Source: an uncultured Christensenella sp. (GTDB taxonomy: Bacteria > Bacillota > Clostridia > Christensenellales > CAG-917). From it: a stretch of DNA of 64,000 bases. The position numbers and the translations under genes are program-made. The DNA lies in the NCBI GenBank assembly GCA_910577815.1, contig CAJTNO010000003.1, forward strand, positions 1 through 64,000, written 5' to 3'. Position 1 is the first letter of the stretch; the number at the start of each line of letters is the position of its first letter. Shown here piece by piece: positions 53,185-61,698 of this stretch. The notes beneath the pieces are model-generated. The model was given only the letters and a program-made list of their open reading frames with translations, had not been told where the DNA came from and searched no databases.

Positions 53185-54258
53185 AATATCATTCTCCAAA
53201 TTATTATTTACAGCTAAATTATAGCTGTCGAGTTTCACAATTTTGCCGTTGATTATGATTTCCTCCAAAGGGTCAAAGTCATAGCTTTGTATCCTATGCG
53301 GAGTCGTATCCTCAACTGCTTTTACGTTTGCGCGGTTTGCGCGTCCGAGATTCGATTGCAGATTGTTTGTTTTATTTGCCTTCGGCTTCGGTGCAGGGGC
53401 GGCTTTAGGCTTTTGCTGCTGGTCCTTAGGCAGTTTAACCGCCGCTACAGGCATTTTCTTTACGGGAGCCTCGGGCTTTGCAGTCTTAGCCGCAGTGCTT
53501 TGCTTGGCAGTAGACGCTTTAGTATCCGAAGCTTTTGCTTTGGTTGCGGTCGACTTAGCTGTAGCTGCGGACTTTGCGGGAGCTTTAGCGGCAGTGGTCT
53601 GTTTTGCCGTCGCAGTCTTTTTTTCTGTTGCCGGCTTAGCGGTAGCCGCCGCTTTAGCTGTTGTTGATTTAGTAGAAGCAGCTTTTGCGGTTGTCGCTTT
53701 TGTCTGCTCGGTCTTTTTAACCGTAGCCTTTGGCGCAGTGGCAGCAGCCTTATTGGCGGTTGCTTTAGGCGCAGTAGTTTGCTTTGTCTTATCCTGTGCC
53801 TTAGGCGTTGCCTCCGTCTTTGAAGCCGTGGGCTTAGCCGCTACTGTAGTCGGCTTTGCTTTGGCTGTCGATGTCGCTTTAGTTATGTTATCGTTAGATT
53901 TTGCCGTAGCGGTCTTTGCAGACGTAGCCCTTGTCGGGGCAGCCGTAGCTTTAGATGCAGATGTTGTTTTAGCGGAAGCCGCCGATTTTGCCGGTTCAGG
54001 CTTATCCGCGGATTTTTTTGGAGTAGGCGCAGGAGGAGCAGGGGGAGGGGGCGGCGCAGTGTAATGCGAAAAATAGTCCTCGTTTAATAACGGAACCTTG
54101 GGCTTGTCCTCGATAAGAGTAGACGTAACCCTGCGAGTGGTGCTTTTTTCACCTTGACGAATAAGAGTGGCGACGGGAGCGTCGTCATCATCGTCGAGAA
54201 CCTCGCAGTCGTAAATTATATAATCGTCCTCGTCAATTATATAATATTCGTCATCCAT
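52717..54258 (-). CDS. Acidic/proline/AKT-rich protein with C-terminal DUF1508 (YegP-like) repeats
   Basis: 513 residues of unknown function. N-terminus 1-30 is very acidic (YYIIDEDDYIIYDCEVL then five Asp). About 68-80 is proline-rich. About 85-315 is low-complexity Ala/Lys/Thr, like histone H1 or AlgP tails. The C-terminus has two DUF1508 units (FVIKRTDNDNFVFKL…GIQSVINNA and WIIYNDKREEVRL…GIDAIARAA). The start at 54258 follows GAGG; an upstream GTG is possible. An internal ATG at 53184 with GGAG upstream could give a 155-residue DUF1508-only product. It may bind DNA, RNA or the wall; not settled. Confidence 0.75.
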   Translation of the reverse strand: MDDEYYIIDEDDYIIYDCEVLDDDDDAPVATLIRQGEKSTTRRVTSTLIEDKPKVPLLNEDYFSHYTAPPPPPAPPAPTPKKSADKPEPAKSAASAKTTSASKATAAPTRATSAKTATAKSNDNITKATSTAKAKPTTVAAKPTASKTEATPKAQDKTKQTTAPKATANKAAATAPKATVKKTEQTKATTAKAASTKSTTAKAAATAKPATEKKTATAKQTTAAKAPAKSAATAKSTATKAKASDTKASTAKQSTAAKTAKPEAPVKKMPVAAVKLPKDQQQKPKAAPAPKPKANKTNNLQSNLGRANRANVKAVEDTTPHRIQSYDFDPLEEIIINGKIVKLDSYNLAVNNNLENDIMAKEKATPATKKATETVIIEGAQGVPHGKFVIKRTDNDNFVFKLFSANNKVVAISAGFYTSLSACKSGIQSVINNAAVAPIEDQTLKNIKEQKCPKWIIYNDKREEVRLRLIATNGNMVATTNDGYLSKDAAKKGIDAIARAAQGADVVRNDDLW

Positions 54259-54412
54259 ACCCAACCTCACATAATTGCTTTCACTTATAATATACGCCAG
54301 TATACAGCATTATTTGCAATTATATTATATATTCTAACACATAAAATTACACAAATCAACAGAGAAAGCGGTTTTTTTAAAGGATATTTTTTCCTGTTTA
54401 CTCTCAAAAAAA

Positions 54413-54441
54413 TTGAAAAAGCGCGGATATTATGCTATAAT
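54413..54441 (+). promoter_or_regulatory. Promoter of pcrA-ligA
   Basis: TTGAAA (54413-54418), 17 bases, TATAAT (54436-54441). The ATG at 54451 is only 9 bases after the -10 box. Confidence 0.75.
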
Positions 54442-54450
54442 CGTTACATT

Positions 54451-56676
54451 ATGGATTTGGAATTCAAGTTGAATGCACAGCAAGCCGAAGCTGTTGGGGA
54501 TACGGAAGGCGCTATTTTGGTCATTGCGGGCGCGGGGAGCGGTAAAACAAGAGTGCTTACCGCAAGGATTTGCCATCTTATAGAGATGGGAGTATCTCCG
54601 TACAACATTTTGGCAATTACTTTTACAAACAAAGCCGCGGCTGAAATGAAGGAGCGTATAGAAAAAGCTATAGGCAACGCGGCGGTATGGACAAGCACTT
54701 TCCATTCTATGTGCGCGCGCATTCTGCGACAGGACGGGGATAGGCTCGGTTATGATAAGGATTTTACAATATACACGGAGCAGGAAAGCTCGCGCCTTGT
54801 GAAGCGCATTATTCAGGATAATCCGTCGTTCGACCCTAAAAAGTACGGCGAATATCTGTGGCATATTTCTCGCGCAAAAACCCTATCGCTGGGACCTGCG
54901 GCGTATTATCACGAGATTAAAAACGACGTAAACAACGCAAACGATATAGCGCAGATTTACAATAAATACGAGGAAGAGCTTAAGCGCTGTAACTGTATGG
55001 ACTTCGATGATTTGCTGTTGAAGACCGCTCAGCTTTTTGAAGAATGTCCAGACGTGCTTGAAAGGTATCGGAGCAGGTTTAAATACATACACGTCGACGA
55101 GTTTCAGGATACTAACGTTTTGCAGTATAAGCTTGTAAAAATGCTTGCGCAGGGAAGCGGCAATTTATTTGTCGTAGGCGACGAGGACCAGTCGATATAC
55201 AGCTGGAGAGGCGCGGAAATCCGCAATATATTGGATTTTCATAAGGATTTTGCAGGGGCAAAGGTATATAAGCTGGAGCAGAATTATCGCAGTACTACGT
55301 CCATATTGCAGGCGGCGAACAACGTAATAAAATATAACTCAAACCGCAACGAAAAAACTCTGTGGAGCGAAATTAAGGAAAACGACTCCGTTGAGTATTA
55401 CGAAGCGTATTCCGACCGAGACGAGGCGGCGCAGACGGCAAGGGCGATAAATCTGCTTGTAAGGCACGGCGGCAATTACAGAGGTATAGCGGTGCTCGTA
55501 CGCGCAAACTCGCTTACGCGTCAATTCGAGGAGGAATTTAACCTACACGGGATTCCTTATAAGGTTTTCGGCGGCTTTAGATTTTTCGAGCGTAAGGAAA
55601 TCAAGGATACGCTTGCGTACGTGCGAATAGCGCTTAATCCCAGCGATAACGACAGCATACTCAGAGTAATAAACTATCCCAAGCGCGGAATAGGCGCTTC
55701 CTCGGTCGCGGAGCTTGTAAATTATGCGCAAAGCCACAATATGACGCTGTTTTCTGTGCTTTTAAATCCCGAGGCACTGAGTGCAAATTCTCAAAAGAAA
55801 TTCGCTCCGTTTACGGATATCGCCGTAGATTTGGTTAAAAACGTAAAGGATATGCACCCCGAGGAGTTTATTCAATATGCTATCAGACGAAGCGGCATAG
55901 AAGCGGCGCTTGCTCAAAGCAAGGATATAGAAGATGCAAACAGGCTCGAGAATATCGAGGAGCTTGCGGGCGCGGTGAAGCAGTTTAAGCAGGATAATCC
56001 CGAACTCGGGATATCCGACTTTATGCAGTCGGTCGCGCTTGTATCCGATACCGACGAAATGGACGGGGACGATTATGTAACTATAGCCACTGTCCACGCG
56101 GTGAAGGGGCTTGAGTTTGACAGCGTATTTCTGGTGGGTATGGAGGACGGAATATTCCCGACTCAACGCGCTATAGCAAGCGGAGATATCGAGGAGGAAC
56201 GCCGCCTGATGTACGTGGCGATAACCCGCGCAAGACGCAAGCTGTTTGTCCTCAATGCTCGCAGCAGATACCGCTTCGGAAAGGTTGAGTATCTTCCCAA
56301 AAGCCGATTTATATACGAAATGTCGGGACAAAGACAATCCGTAAGACTAAATAATTCGGATTATTCCGCCTCGTCGCTGTCGCAGGAGTCGCGCATTAAG
56401 CTTGGCGCAAACAATATGCAGTCGCAGAGCTTTAAAAACAGATTTTCCAATGTTCAGACTCCGTCTAAGAGCGACACTGTGGATTACGATAAATTTACAA
56501 AGGATACCGTCGTTCAGCATAATAAGTTCGGCAAGGGCGTAATAATTATGACGAGCGGCGACGGAGAGGATAAAATTGCGTCTATCGCGTTCCAGGGACT
56601 CGGCGTAAAAAGATTTTCGCTTGCCATTGCCGCGTCAAATCTTAAAATATTAGGCAAGGTCAACGAGGATATCTGA
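54451..56676 (+). CDS. pcrA: ATP-dependent DNA helicase PcrA (UvrD family)
   Basis: Superfamily 1A helicase of 741 residues for repair and replication restart. Walker A is IAGAGSGKTRVL, Ia TFTNKAAAEMKERI, motif II VDEFQDTN, III VGDEDQSIYSWRGAE, IV EQNYRSTTSIL, V VHAVKGLEFDSVF, VI RLMYVAITRARR. The N-terminus MDLEFKLNAQQAEAV fits the family, so ATG 54451 is the start. There is no ribosome-binding site and almost no leader, so the mRNA looks leaderless. ligA follows by 8 bases. Confidence 0.95.
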   Translation: MDLEFKLNAQQAEAVGDTEGAILVIAGAGSGKTRVLTARICHLIEMGVSPYNILAITFTNKAAAEMKERIEKAIGNAAVWTSTFHSMCARILRQDGDRLGYDKDFTIYTEQESSRLVKRIIQDNPSFDPKKYGEYLWHISRAKTLSLGPAAYYHEIKNDVNNANDIAQIYNKYEEELKRCNCMDFDDLLLKTAQLFEECPDVLERYRSRFKYIHVDEFQDTNVLQYKLVKMLAQGSGNLFVVGDEDQSIYSWRGAEIRNILDFHKDFAGAKVYKLEQNYRSTTSILQAANNVIKYNSNRNEKTLWSEIKENDSVEYYEAYSDRDEAAQTARAINLLVRHGGNYRGIAVLVRANSLTRQFEEEFNLHGIPYKVFGGFRFFERKEIKDTLAYVRIALNPSDNDSILRVINYPKRGIGASSVAELVNYAQSHNMTLFSVLLNPEALSANSQKKFAPFTDIAVDLVKNVKDMHPEEFIQYAIRRSGIEAALAQSKDIEDANRLENIEELAGAVKQFKQDNPELGISDFMQSVALVSDTDEMDGDDYVTIATVHAVKGLEFDSVFLVGMEDGIFPTQRAIASGDIEEERRLMYVAITRARRKLFVLNARSRYRFGKVEYLPKSRFIYEMSGQRQSVRLNNSDYSASSLSQESRIKLGANNMQSQSFKNRFSNVQTPSKSDTVDYDKFTKDTVVQHNKFGKGVIIMTSGDGEDKIASIAFQGLGVKRFSLAIAASNLKILGKVNEDI

Positions 56677-56684
56677 GAGGTTTT

Positions 56685-58631
56685 ATGGATAATCTTGCAA
56701 GAATGAAGCAGCTTGTGGACACGCTCAACGAATGGGCGAGGCTTTATTATGAGGAGGACGCCCCCGTTGTGTCCGACGCGGAATATGACAAATTGTACGA
56801 CGAGCTGCGCAGGCTTGAGGATGAAAACGGCTATAAGCTTAACAACAGTCCTACGCGCAGAGTAGGCGGCGCGCCTAAAAAGAAGTTTGAGCAGTCGGAG
56901 CATCTTGCAAGGCTTTACAGTCTTGATAAATGTCAATCTAAGGACGAGTTTGAAGAATGGTGCGCAAGAGTGGTTAAAGCCGTGGGATATTTACCCGAGC
57001 TTACCTGCGAGTATAAATTTGACGGACTTACGTTAAATCTGTTGTACGAAAACGGCAGGCTGTCAAAGGCGACGACAAGGGGCGACGGAACGGTCGGGGA
57101 AATTGTAACCGAGCAGGTCAAAACTATAAAAAAATTGCCGGCGGAAATCAGCTTTAAGGGCGTTATAGAAATACAGGGCGAAGGTATTTTAAGATTAAGT
57201 CAGCTTGAGAAATATAATTCCACGGCGAACGAGCCGCTTAAAAACGCGCGTAACGGAGCGGCGGGAGCAATACGAAATCTTGACCCTGCCGTAACCGAAG
57301 AACGCGGACTGAGCTTTATGGCTTACAATATCGGCTACAGCGAAAAAAGCTTTAAAACTCAAGCGGAAATGCGCGAATTTCTAAAGGCGGAAGGCTTTGA
57401 AGTCGAGGGTGCGTTTGAAGTGGCAAAGGGTATATCTAATGCGGTTAATTTCGCGGACGATACCGAGACTAAAAGGTCGGAGCTCGATTATTTGATTGAC
57501 GGCGTGGTATTTAAGGTGAACGACGTTGCGCTTCGCGACGAGATAGGCGTAACCGAGAAATTTCCCAAATGGGCGGTAGCGTACAAGTTTAAAGCCGACG
57601 AGATGACAACGCGATTGAACGATGTTGTATGGCAGGTATCCAGAAGCGCAAAGCTCAATCCTATAGCTATTCTCGAGCCTGTGGATATCGGCGGGGTAAC
57701 CGTTGCCCGCGCTACGCTTAACAACTACGGCGACATCCAAAAAAAGCGCGTGCGTATCGGCGACAGAGTATTTATAAGACGCAGTAACGACGTCATTCCC
57801 GAAATAATGGGAGTGGCGACCGAGGAGGACGGAGCAAGGGTAATAGAAAAGCCGAAGGTCTGTCCCGTATGCGGTGCGCCCGTAAAGGAGATTGGCGCGT
57901 TTTTGTATTGTACGGGAGAAGAATGCGCGCCGCAGATTGTGTCTAAGCTTGACCACTTTGCATCTAAGGACGCTATGGATATAGACGGCTTTTCCGAAAA
58001 AACCGCAGAACAGTTTTACAACGAGATAGGGCTTAAGGACGCCGTAGGACTTATGCGGCTTACCTCCTTCGACCTGTACGGGCTTGAGGGTTTTGCCGAC
58101 AAAAAAATAGCAAATCTGCTAAACGCTATCGAAGCGTCCAAGAAAACCACCTTGGATAGATTTGTTTTTGCGCTCGGTATAGACGGTATCGGCAAAAAGA
58201 CGGCTAAGGACCTTGTCAAAAAGTTCGGAAATCTCGATAATCTGAAAAATGCGAGCATAGAGGAGCTTAACGCGGTTGACGGAATAGGCGGAATTCTTGC
58301 CGCTAACGTGTACGATTATTTTCACAACGAAGATAATCTGCAATATATTGCAAATCTTATTGACTGCGGCATTGCATTTAAGGAGACAGAGAAGAAAAGC
58401 GGCGTATTCAGCGGTATGAAAGTTGTGCTTACAGGCTCGCTTCCCACTTATAAACGAGGCGAGGCTACCAAGCTGATAGAAAATAACGGCGGAGAGGTTG
58501 CGAGCGCGGTTTCAAAATCCGTCAATTTAGTTGTCGCGGGAGAGGACGCGGGGTCTAAGCTCGAAAAGGCGGAAAAGCTTGGCATAAGGATTATAGACGA
58601 AAACGAATTTAAATCTATGCTCGGTATTTGA
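56685..58631 (+). CDS. ligA: NAD+-dependent DNA ligase LigA
   Basis: Seals nicks using NAD+. 648 residues: the adenylation domain with active-site Lys 111 in EYKFDGL (KFDG in place of the more common KLDG); the OB fold; a zinc finger (CPVCGAPV … CTGEECA); helix-hairpin-helix repeats (GIGKKTAKDLVKKFGNLD); and a BRCT domain from about 575 (GMKVVLTGSLPTYKRGEAT). It follows pcrA by 8 bases, a common order. A terminator closes the unit. Confidence 0.95.
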   Translation: MDNLARMKQLVDTLNEWARLYYEEDAPVVSDAEYDKLYDELRRLEDENGYKLNNSPTRRVGGAPKKKFEQSEHLARLYSLDKCQSKDEFEEWCARVVKAVGYLPELTCEYKFDGLTLNLLYENGRLSKATTRGDGTVGEIVTEQVKTIKKLPAEISFKGVIEIQGEGILRLSQLEKYNSTANEPLKNARNGAAGAIRNLDPAVTEERGLSFMAYNIGYSEKSFKTQAEMREFLKAEGFEVEGAFEVAKGISNAVNFADDTETKRSELDYLIDGVVFKVNDVALRDEIGVTEKFPKWAVAYKFKADEMTTRLNDVVWQVSRSAKLNPIAILEPVDIGGVTVARATLNNYGDIQKKRVRIGDRVFIRRSNDVIPEIMGVATEEDGARVIEKPKVCPVCGAPVKEIGAFLYCTGEECAPQIVSKLDHFASKDAMDIDGFSEKTAEQFYNEIGLKDAVGLMRLTSFDLYGLEGFADKKIANLLNAIEASKKTTLDRFVFALGIDGIGKKTAKDLVKKFGNLDNLKNASIEELNAVDGIGGILAANVYDYFHNEDNLQYIANLIDCGIAFKETEKKSGVFSGMKVVLTGSLPTYKRGEATKLIENNGGEVASAVSKSVNLVVAGEDAGSKLEKAEKLGIRIIDENEFKSMLGI

Positions 58632-58654
58632 TTTGATAGCGGTTGGTTATTTTG

Positions 58655-58688
58655 ATAAGAGTGAATGGGTTTTCGCTCTTATTTTTTT
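58655..58688 (+). terminator. Terminator after ligA
   Basis: An 11-bp stem with one G-U pair (58655-58665 with 58672-58682), a 6-nt loop, then a T-run. Confidence 0.8.
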
Positions 58689-58717
58689 AAATACGGTTAT
58701 GAATATTGCGCAAACGG

Positions 58718-58747
58718 TTGTTTTTATGAATTAAATTGTGTTATAAT
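58718..58747 (+). promoter_or_regulatory. Promoter of the yicC-gmk-rpoZ-coaBC-priA-def operon
   Basis: TTGTTT (58718-58723), 18 bases, TATAAT (58742-58747), about 31 bases before the first ATG. Confidence 0.6.
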
Positions 58748-58778
58748 ACTAAAAATTTATTCAGGCGGGTACGCGCGT

Positions 58779-59657
58779 ATGCACAGTATGACGGGCTACG
58801 GGAAGGGAGTTGCCAAGGCCGACGGCAAAGCCATTACTATCGAAATTAAATCCGTAAATCACAGATATCTCGACCTCGGTATTAAAATGCCCAGAAGCTT
58901 TATGTTTTTGGAGGATTCCGTAAAGAAATCAATAGGCGGAGTTATTGCGCGCGGTCACGTAGATTTGTTTTTGACATACGAGCAGGAAGCTGCGGCGGAC
59001 GACGGCGCGTTCACTTTGGACGTCGAGCTTGCAAAAAACTATCTCGAGGTTGCTTCGCGTCTTGCCGAATGCACCGGCGTTGACAACGATATCACGCTTA
59101 CCGCTCTTGCCAAGGTTCCCGATATAATCAAGCGCGAGCAGCCTGCAGAGGACGAGGATAAGCTGCGTATCTTGACCGAAGAAGCGTTAAAGGCGGCACT
59201 TTGCAATCTTAAGTCTATGCGCGAAAAAGAGGGACAGGCGCTATTGACGGACATTTCAGGCAAGCTTGATAATATCGCCGATTCTTTGGCTGTCATAAAG
59301 GAAAACGCTCCTAAAGTTGTTGAAAATTACAGGACGGGACTCGAAGCGAGAATAGCGGAGGTTTTAGAGCCTAATAAGGTGGATATGCAGCGTCTTGCGA
59401 CAGAAGTCGCATTGTATGCCGACCATTGCGCGATAGACGAGGAAATTACAAGACTTACGGCGCACATAGCGCATATGCGCACGCTTTTGAAGTCGACCGA
59501 GCCGGTGGGCAGAAAGATGGAATTCCTTGTGCAGGAGTTTAACCGCGAAACCAATACGATAGGCTCTAAGGCAAACGATTTGAGTATTACCGCGGAGGTG
59601 CTCAAAATCAAGAACGAAATAGAAAAAATAAGAGAGCAATCCGCAAATATAGAATAA
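58779..59657 (+). CDS. yicC: YicC/YloC family endoribonuclease
   Basis: 292-residue stress-induced YicC family protein. The N-terminus MHSMTGYGKGVAKADGKA and the IEIKSVNHRYLDL stretch are diagnostic, and the C-terminal EFLVQEFNRETNTIGSKAND ends the family domain. Some members cleave RNA. The start at 58779 keeps the expected MxSMTG N-terminus. GGCGGG lies upstream. First gene of the gmk operon, as in many Firmicutes. Confidence 0.92.
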   Translation: MHSMTGYGKGVAKADGKAITIEIKSVNHRYLDLGIKMPRSFMFLEDSVKKSIGGVIARGHVDLFLTYEQEAAADDGAFTLDVELAKNYLEVASRLAECTGVDNDITLTALAKVPDIIKREQPAEDEDKLRILTEEALKAALCNLKSMREKEGQALLTDISGKLDNIADSLAVIKENAPKVVENYRTGLEARIAEVLEPNKVDMQRLATEVALYADHCAIDEEITRLTAHIAHMRTLLKSTEPVGRKMEFLVQEFNRETNTIGSKANDLSITAEVLKIKNEIEKIREQSANIE

Positions 59658-59668
59658 TACGGTTGAAA

Positions 59669-59686
59669 AGCCCGAAGTTGACTTCG
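59669..59686 (+). other. Short hairpin between yicC and gmk
   Basis: CCCGAAGT and ACTTCGGG form an 8-bp stem around TG, just before the gmk ribosome-binding site (GGAAGC). It may adjust gmk translation or be a processing point. No T-run follows. Confidence 0.4.
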
Positions 59687-59702
59687 GGAAAGGAAGCATT
59701 AT

Positions 59703-60308
59703 ATGTCAGATAAACAAGGTATGCTTATTGTTGTATCGGGATTCAGCGGAGTAGGCAAGGGTACGGTGGTGCAGCTTGTTTTCGAAAGCCTGCCAAACAT
59801 ACAGTTTTCCATATCCTGTACAACCCGAAAGCCGCGTAGCGGAGAGGAGAACGGAGTAAATTACTTTTTCCTTAGCGAGGAAGAATTCGAGCAGAAGATA
59901 GCAAATGACGAATTTGTGGAGTATACCAAGACCTTTACCAATTATTACGGAACGCTCAAAAGCGAAATAGACAAGCCCTTGAAGCAGGGAGTCGACGTAT
60001 TGCTGGAGCTTAACGTAGTAGGGGCGCGCCGCATCAAGGAGATGTATCCCGACAGCGTTACGGTATTTATAACGCCGCCGTCGATAGCCGCTTTAAAGGC
60101 AAGGCTGATAGGGCGAGGCTCGGAGACTCAAGACAGCATCGAACGCAGACTCAGGGAAATAGAAAACGAAAGCAAGGATATAGAAAAATACGATTATTGC
60201 GTAACAAACAATATCGCCCGCACCTGTGCGGATGAAATTGTGAATATAATAAGAAGCGAGCATCTTAAGGTGTCTCGTCAGAATTTAAAAAATTTATTTA
60301 ATGAATGA
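59703..60308 (+). CDS. gmk: Guanylate kinase
   Basis: Phosphorylates GMP to GDP. 201 residues with P-loop GFSGVGKGT, SCTTRKPRSGEENGVNYFF, and the lid ending KARLIGRGSET. The C-terminus overlaps the rpoZ leader. Length and motifs are standard. Confidence 0.96.
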   Translation: MSDKQGMLIVVSGFSGVGKGTVVQLVFESLPNIQFSISCTTRKPRSGEENGVNYFFLSEEEFEQKIANDEFVEYTKTFTNYYGTLKSEIDKPLKQGVDVLLELNVVGARRIKEMYPDSVTVFITPPSIAALKARLIGRGSETQDSIERRLREIENESKDIEKYDYCVTNNIARTCADEIVNIIRSEHLKVSRQNLKNLFNE

Positions 60309-60319
60309 GGTATATAACT

Positions 60320-60514
60320 ATGATGATTGACCCCCCCATTGATAAGCTTATCAAGCGCGCCGAGTGCCGTTATGCGCTTACCTGCGCGGTTGCAAAGAGA
60401 ACCAGAGAGCTTGTAACAAGCGAAAGCTCATATCTCGAGGAGAGCGGAGAAAAACCGATTTCTCTTGCCTGTAAGGAAATATACGAGGGCAAGATTAAGA
60501 TAGTACACGGCTGA
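60320..60514 (+). CDS. rpoZ: RNA polymerase omega subunit
   Basis: 64 residues, normal for omega: DPPIDKLIKRAECRYALTCA and RTRELV are the conserved stretches. The start at ATG 60320 follows GAGG in the end of gmk. The upstream ATG at 60305 would overlap gmk and has no ribosome-binding site. It is followed 2 bases later by coaBC. Confidence 0.93.
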   Translation: MMIDPPIDKLIKRAECRYALTCAVAKRTRELVTSESSYLEESGEKPISLACKEIYEGKIKIVHG

Positions 60515-60516
60515 TT

Positions 60517-61698
60517 ATGCTTTGCGGAAAGAGCGTAGTACTCGGCGTAAGCGGCGGCATAGCGTGCTATAAAGCCTGTGAAATCGTTTCGCGCCTTAAA
60601 AAAGCGGGAGCGGACGTAGACGTTATTATGACGGAACACGCCCGTGAGTTTGTTGCGCCTCTTACCTTTCAGACTCTTGCTAAATCCGCCGTTGTCGTTG
60701 ACGAATTCAAGCCTGTCAAGGGCTACGACATAAAGCATATTTCGCTTGCAAAAAAAGCAGATATTTTTGTTGTAGCTCCGGCTACGGCGAATATTATAGC
60801 CAAGTTTGCAAACGGAATTGCCGACGATATGCTGTCTACTACTTATTTAGCGAGCAATGCTGTAAAGCTGATTTGTCCGGCAATGAACGTAAATATGTAT
60901 GAGGACTCGGTTACTCAAAAAAATATAGCGTCGCTTAAAAATTCGGGCGTTATATTCTGCGAGCCGGGCGAAGGACTGCTCGCCTGCGGAGATATCGGAA
61001 AGGGCAGAATGGCAGAGCCCGAGGCTATTGTAAAAGCAATTACGGAGATTTTAACTCCGTTGCAGGATTTGGATGGGAAAACCGTGCTTATAACCGCGGG
61101 CGGAACGGAGGAAAATATCGATGCCGTACGCGTTATTACAAACAAGTCATCCGGCAAAATGGGCGCGGCGATTGCGTCCGCCTGTATGGACAGGGGCGCG
61201 GATGTTATATTTGTACACGGCAATATTTCGGTTGAACCTCCAAAGGGAGTGAAAGCGGTTAAGGTGCGTACTACGCAGGAGATGTACGACGTGTGCAACC
61301 GCGAGTTTATAAACTGCGATATTGCAATTCTTGCGGGGGCACCTGCGGACTACCGCCCGAAAAAGGTGTCCGAAAATAAAATCAAAAGCGAAAATTTGAC
61401 CGTTGAATTTGTTAAAAATCCTGATATAGCCAAGAGCCTCGGTGAAGTTAAAGGCAATAAAAGATTGATTATTTTTGCGGCGGAAACGGAAAATCTTTTA
61501 GACAATGCAAAGGGTAAGCTGTTGCGTAAGCACGCCGACCTTGTTGTCGCAAACGACGTAACCGCCAAAGGCGCGGGCTTTGACGTCGATACCAATATCG
61601 CTACGCTAATAGACTCTTGCGGCAACATTAGCGAGAGCGGAAAAGTGAGCAAGCGACAGCTTGCGGATTTGATAATCGATAAGGTGCTTGCACTATGA
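60517..61698 (+). CDS. coaBC: Bifunctional phosphopantothenoylcysteine decarboxylase/synthetase
   Basis: Two steps of coenzyme A synthesis. 393 residues. CoaC half: GVSGGIACYKACEIV, CPAMNVNMYED, GEGLLACGDIGKGRM. CoaB half: VLITAGGTEENIDAVR, FAAETENL, VVANDV. It starts two bases after rpoZ and overlaps priA by four bases (ATGA). Confidence 0.95.
   Translation: MLCGKSVVLGVSGGIACYKACEIVSRLKKAGADVDVIMTEHAREFVAPLTFQTLAKSAVVVDEFKPVKGYDIKHISLAKKADIFVVAPATANIIAKFANGIADDMLSTTYLASNAVKLICPAMNVNMYEDSVTQKNIASLKNSGVIFCEPGEGLLACGDIGKGRMAEPEAIVKAITEILTPLQDLDGKTVLITAGGTEENIDAVRVITNKSSGKMGAAIASACMDRGADVIFVHGNISVEPPKGVKAVKVRTTQEMYDVCNREFINCDIAILAGAPADYRPKKVSENKIKSENLTVEFVKNPDIAKSLGEVKGNKRLIIFAAETENLLDNAKGKLLRKHADLVVANDVTAKGAGFDVDTNIATLIDSCGNISESGKVSKRQLADLIIDKVLAL

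Noticed and set aside
53363..54064. Plus-strand frame rich in Ala/Val/Phe that looks like membrane helices
   Set aside because: It is the reverse reading of the Ala/Lys/Thr repeats on the minus strand, and it has no ribosome-binding site.
54154..54450. N-terminal extension of PcrA starting at 54154
   Set aside because: It would overlap the opposite gene and the promoter, and the family N-terminus begins at MDLEFKLN (54451).
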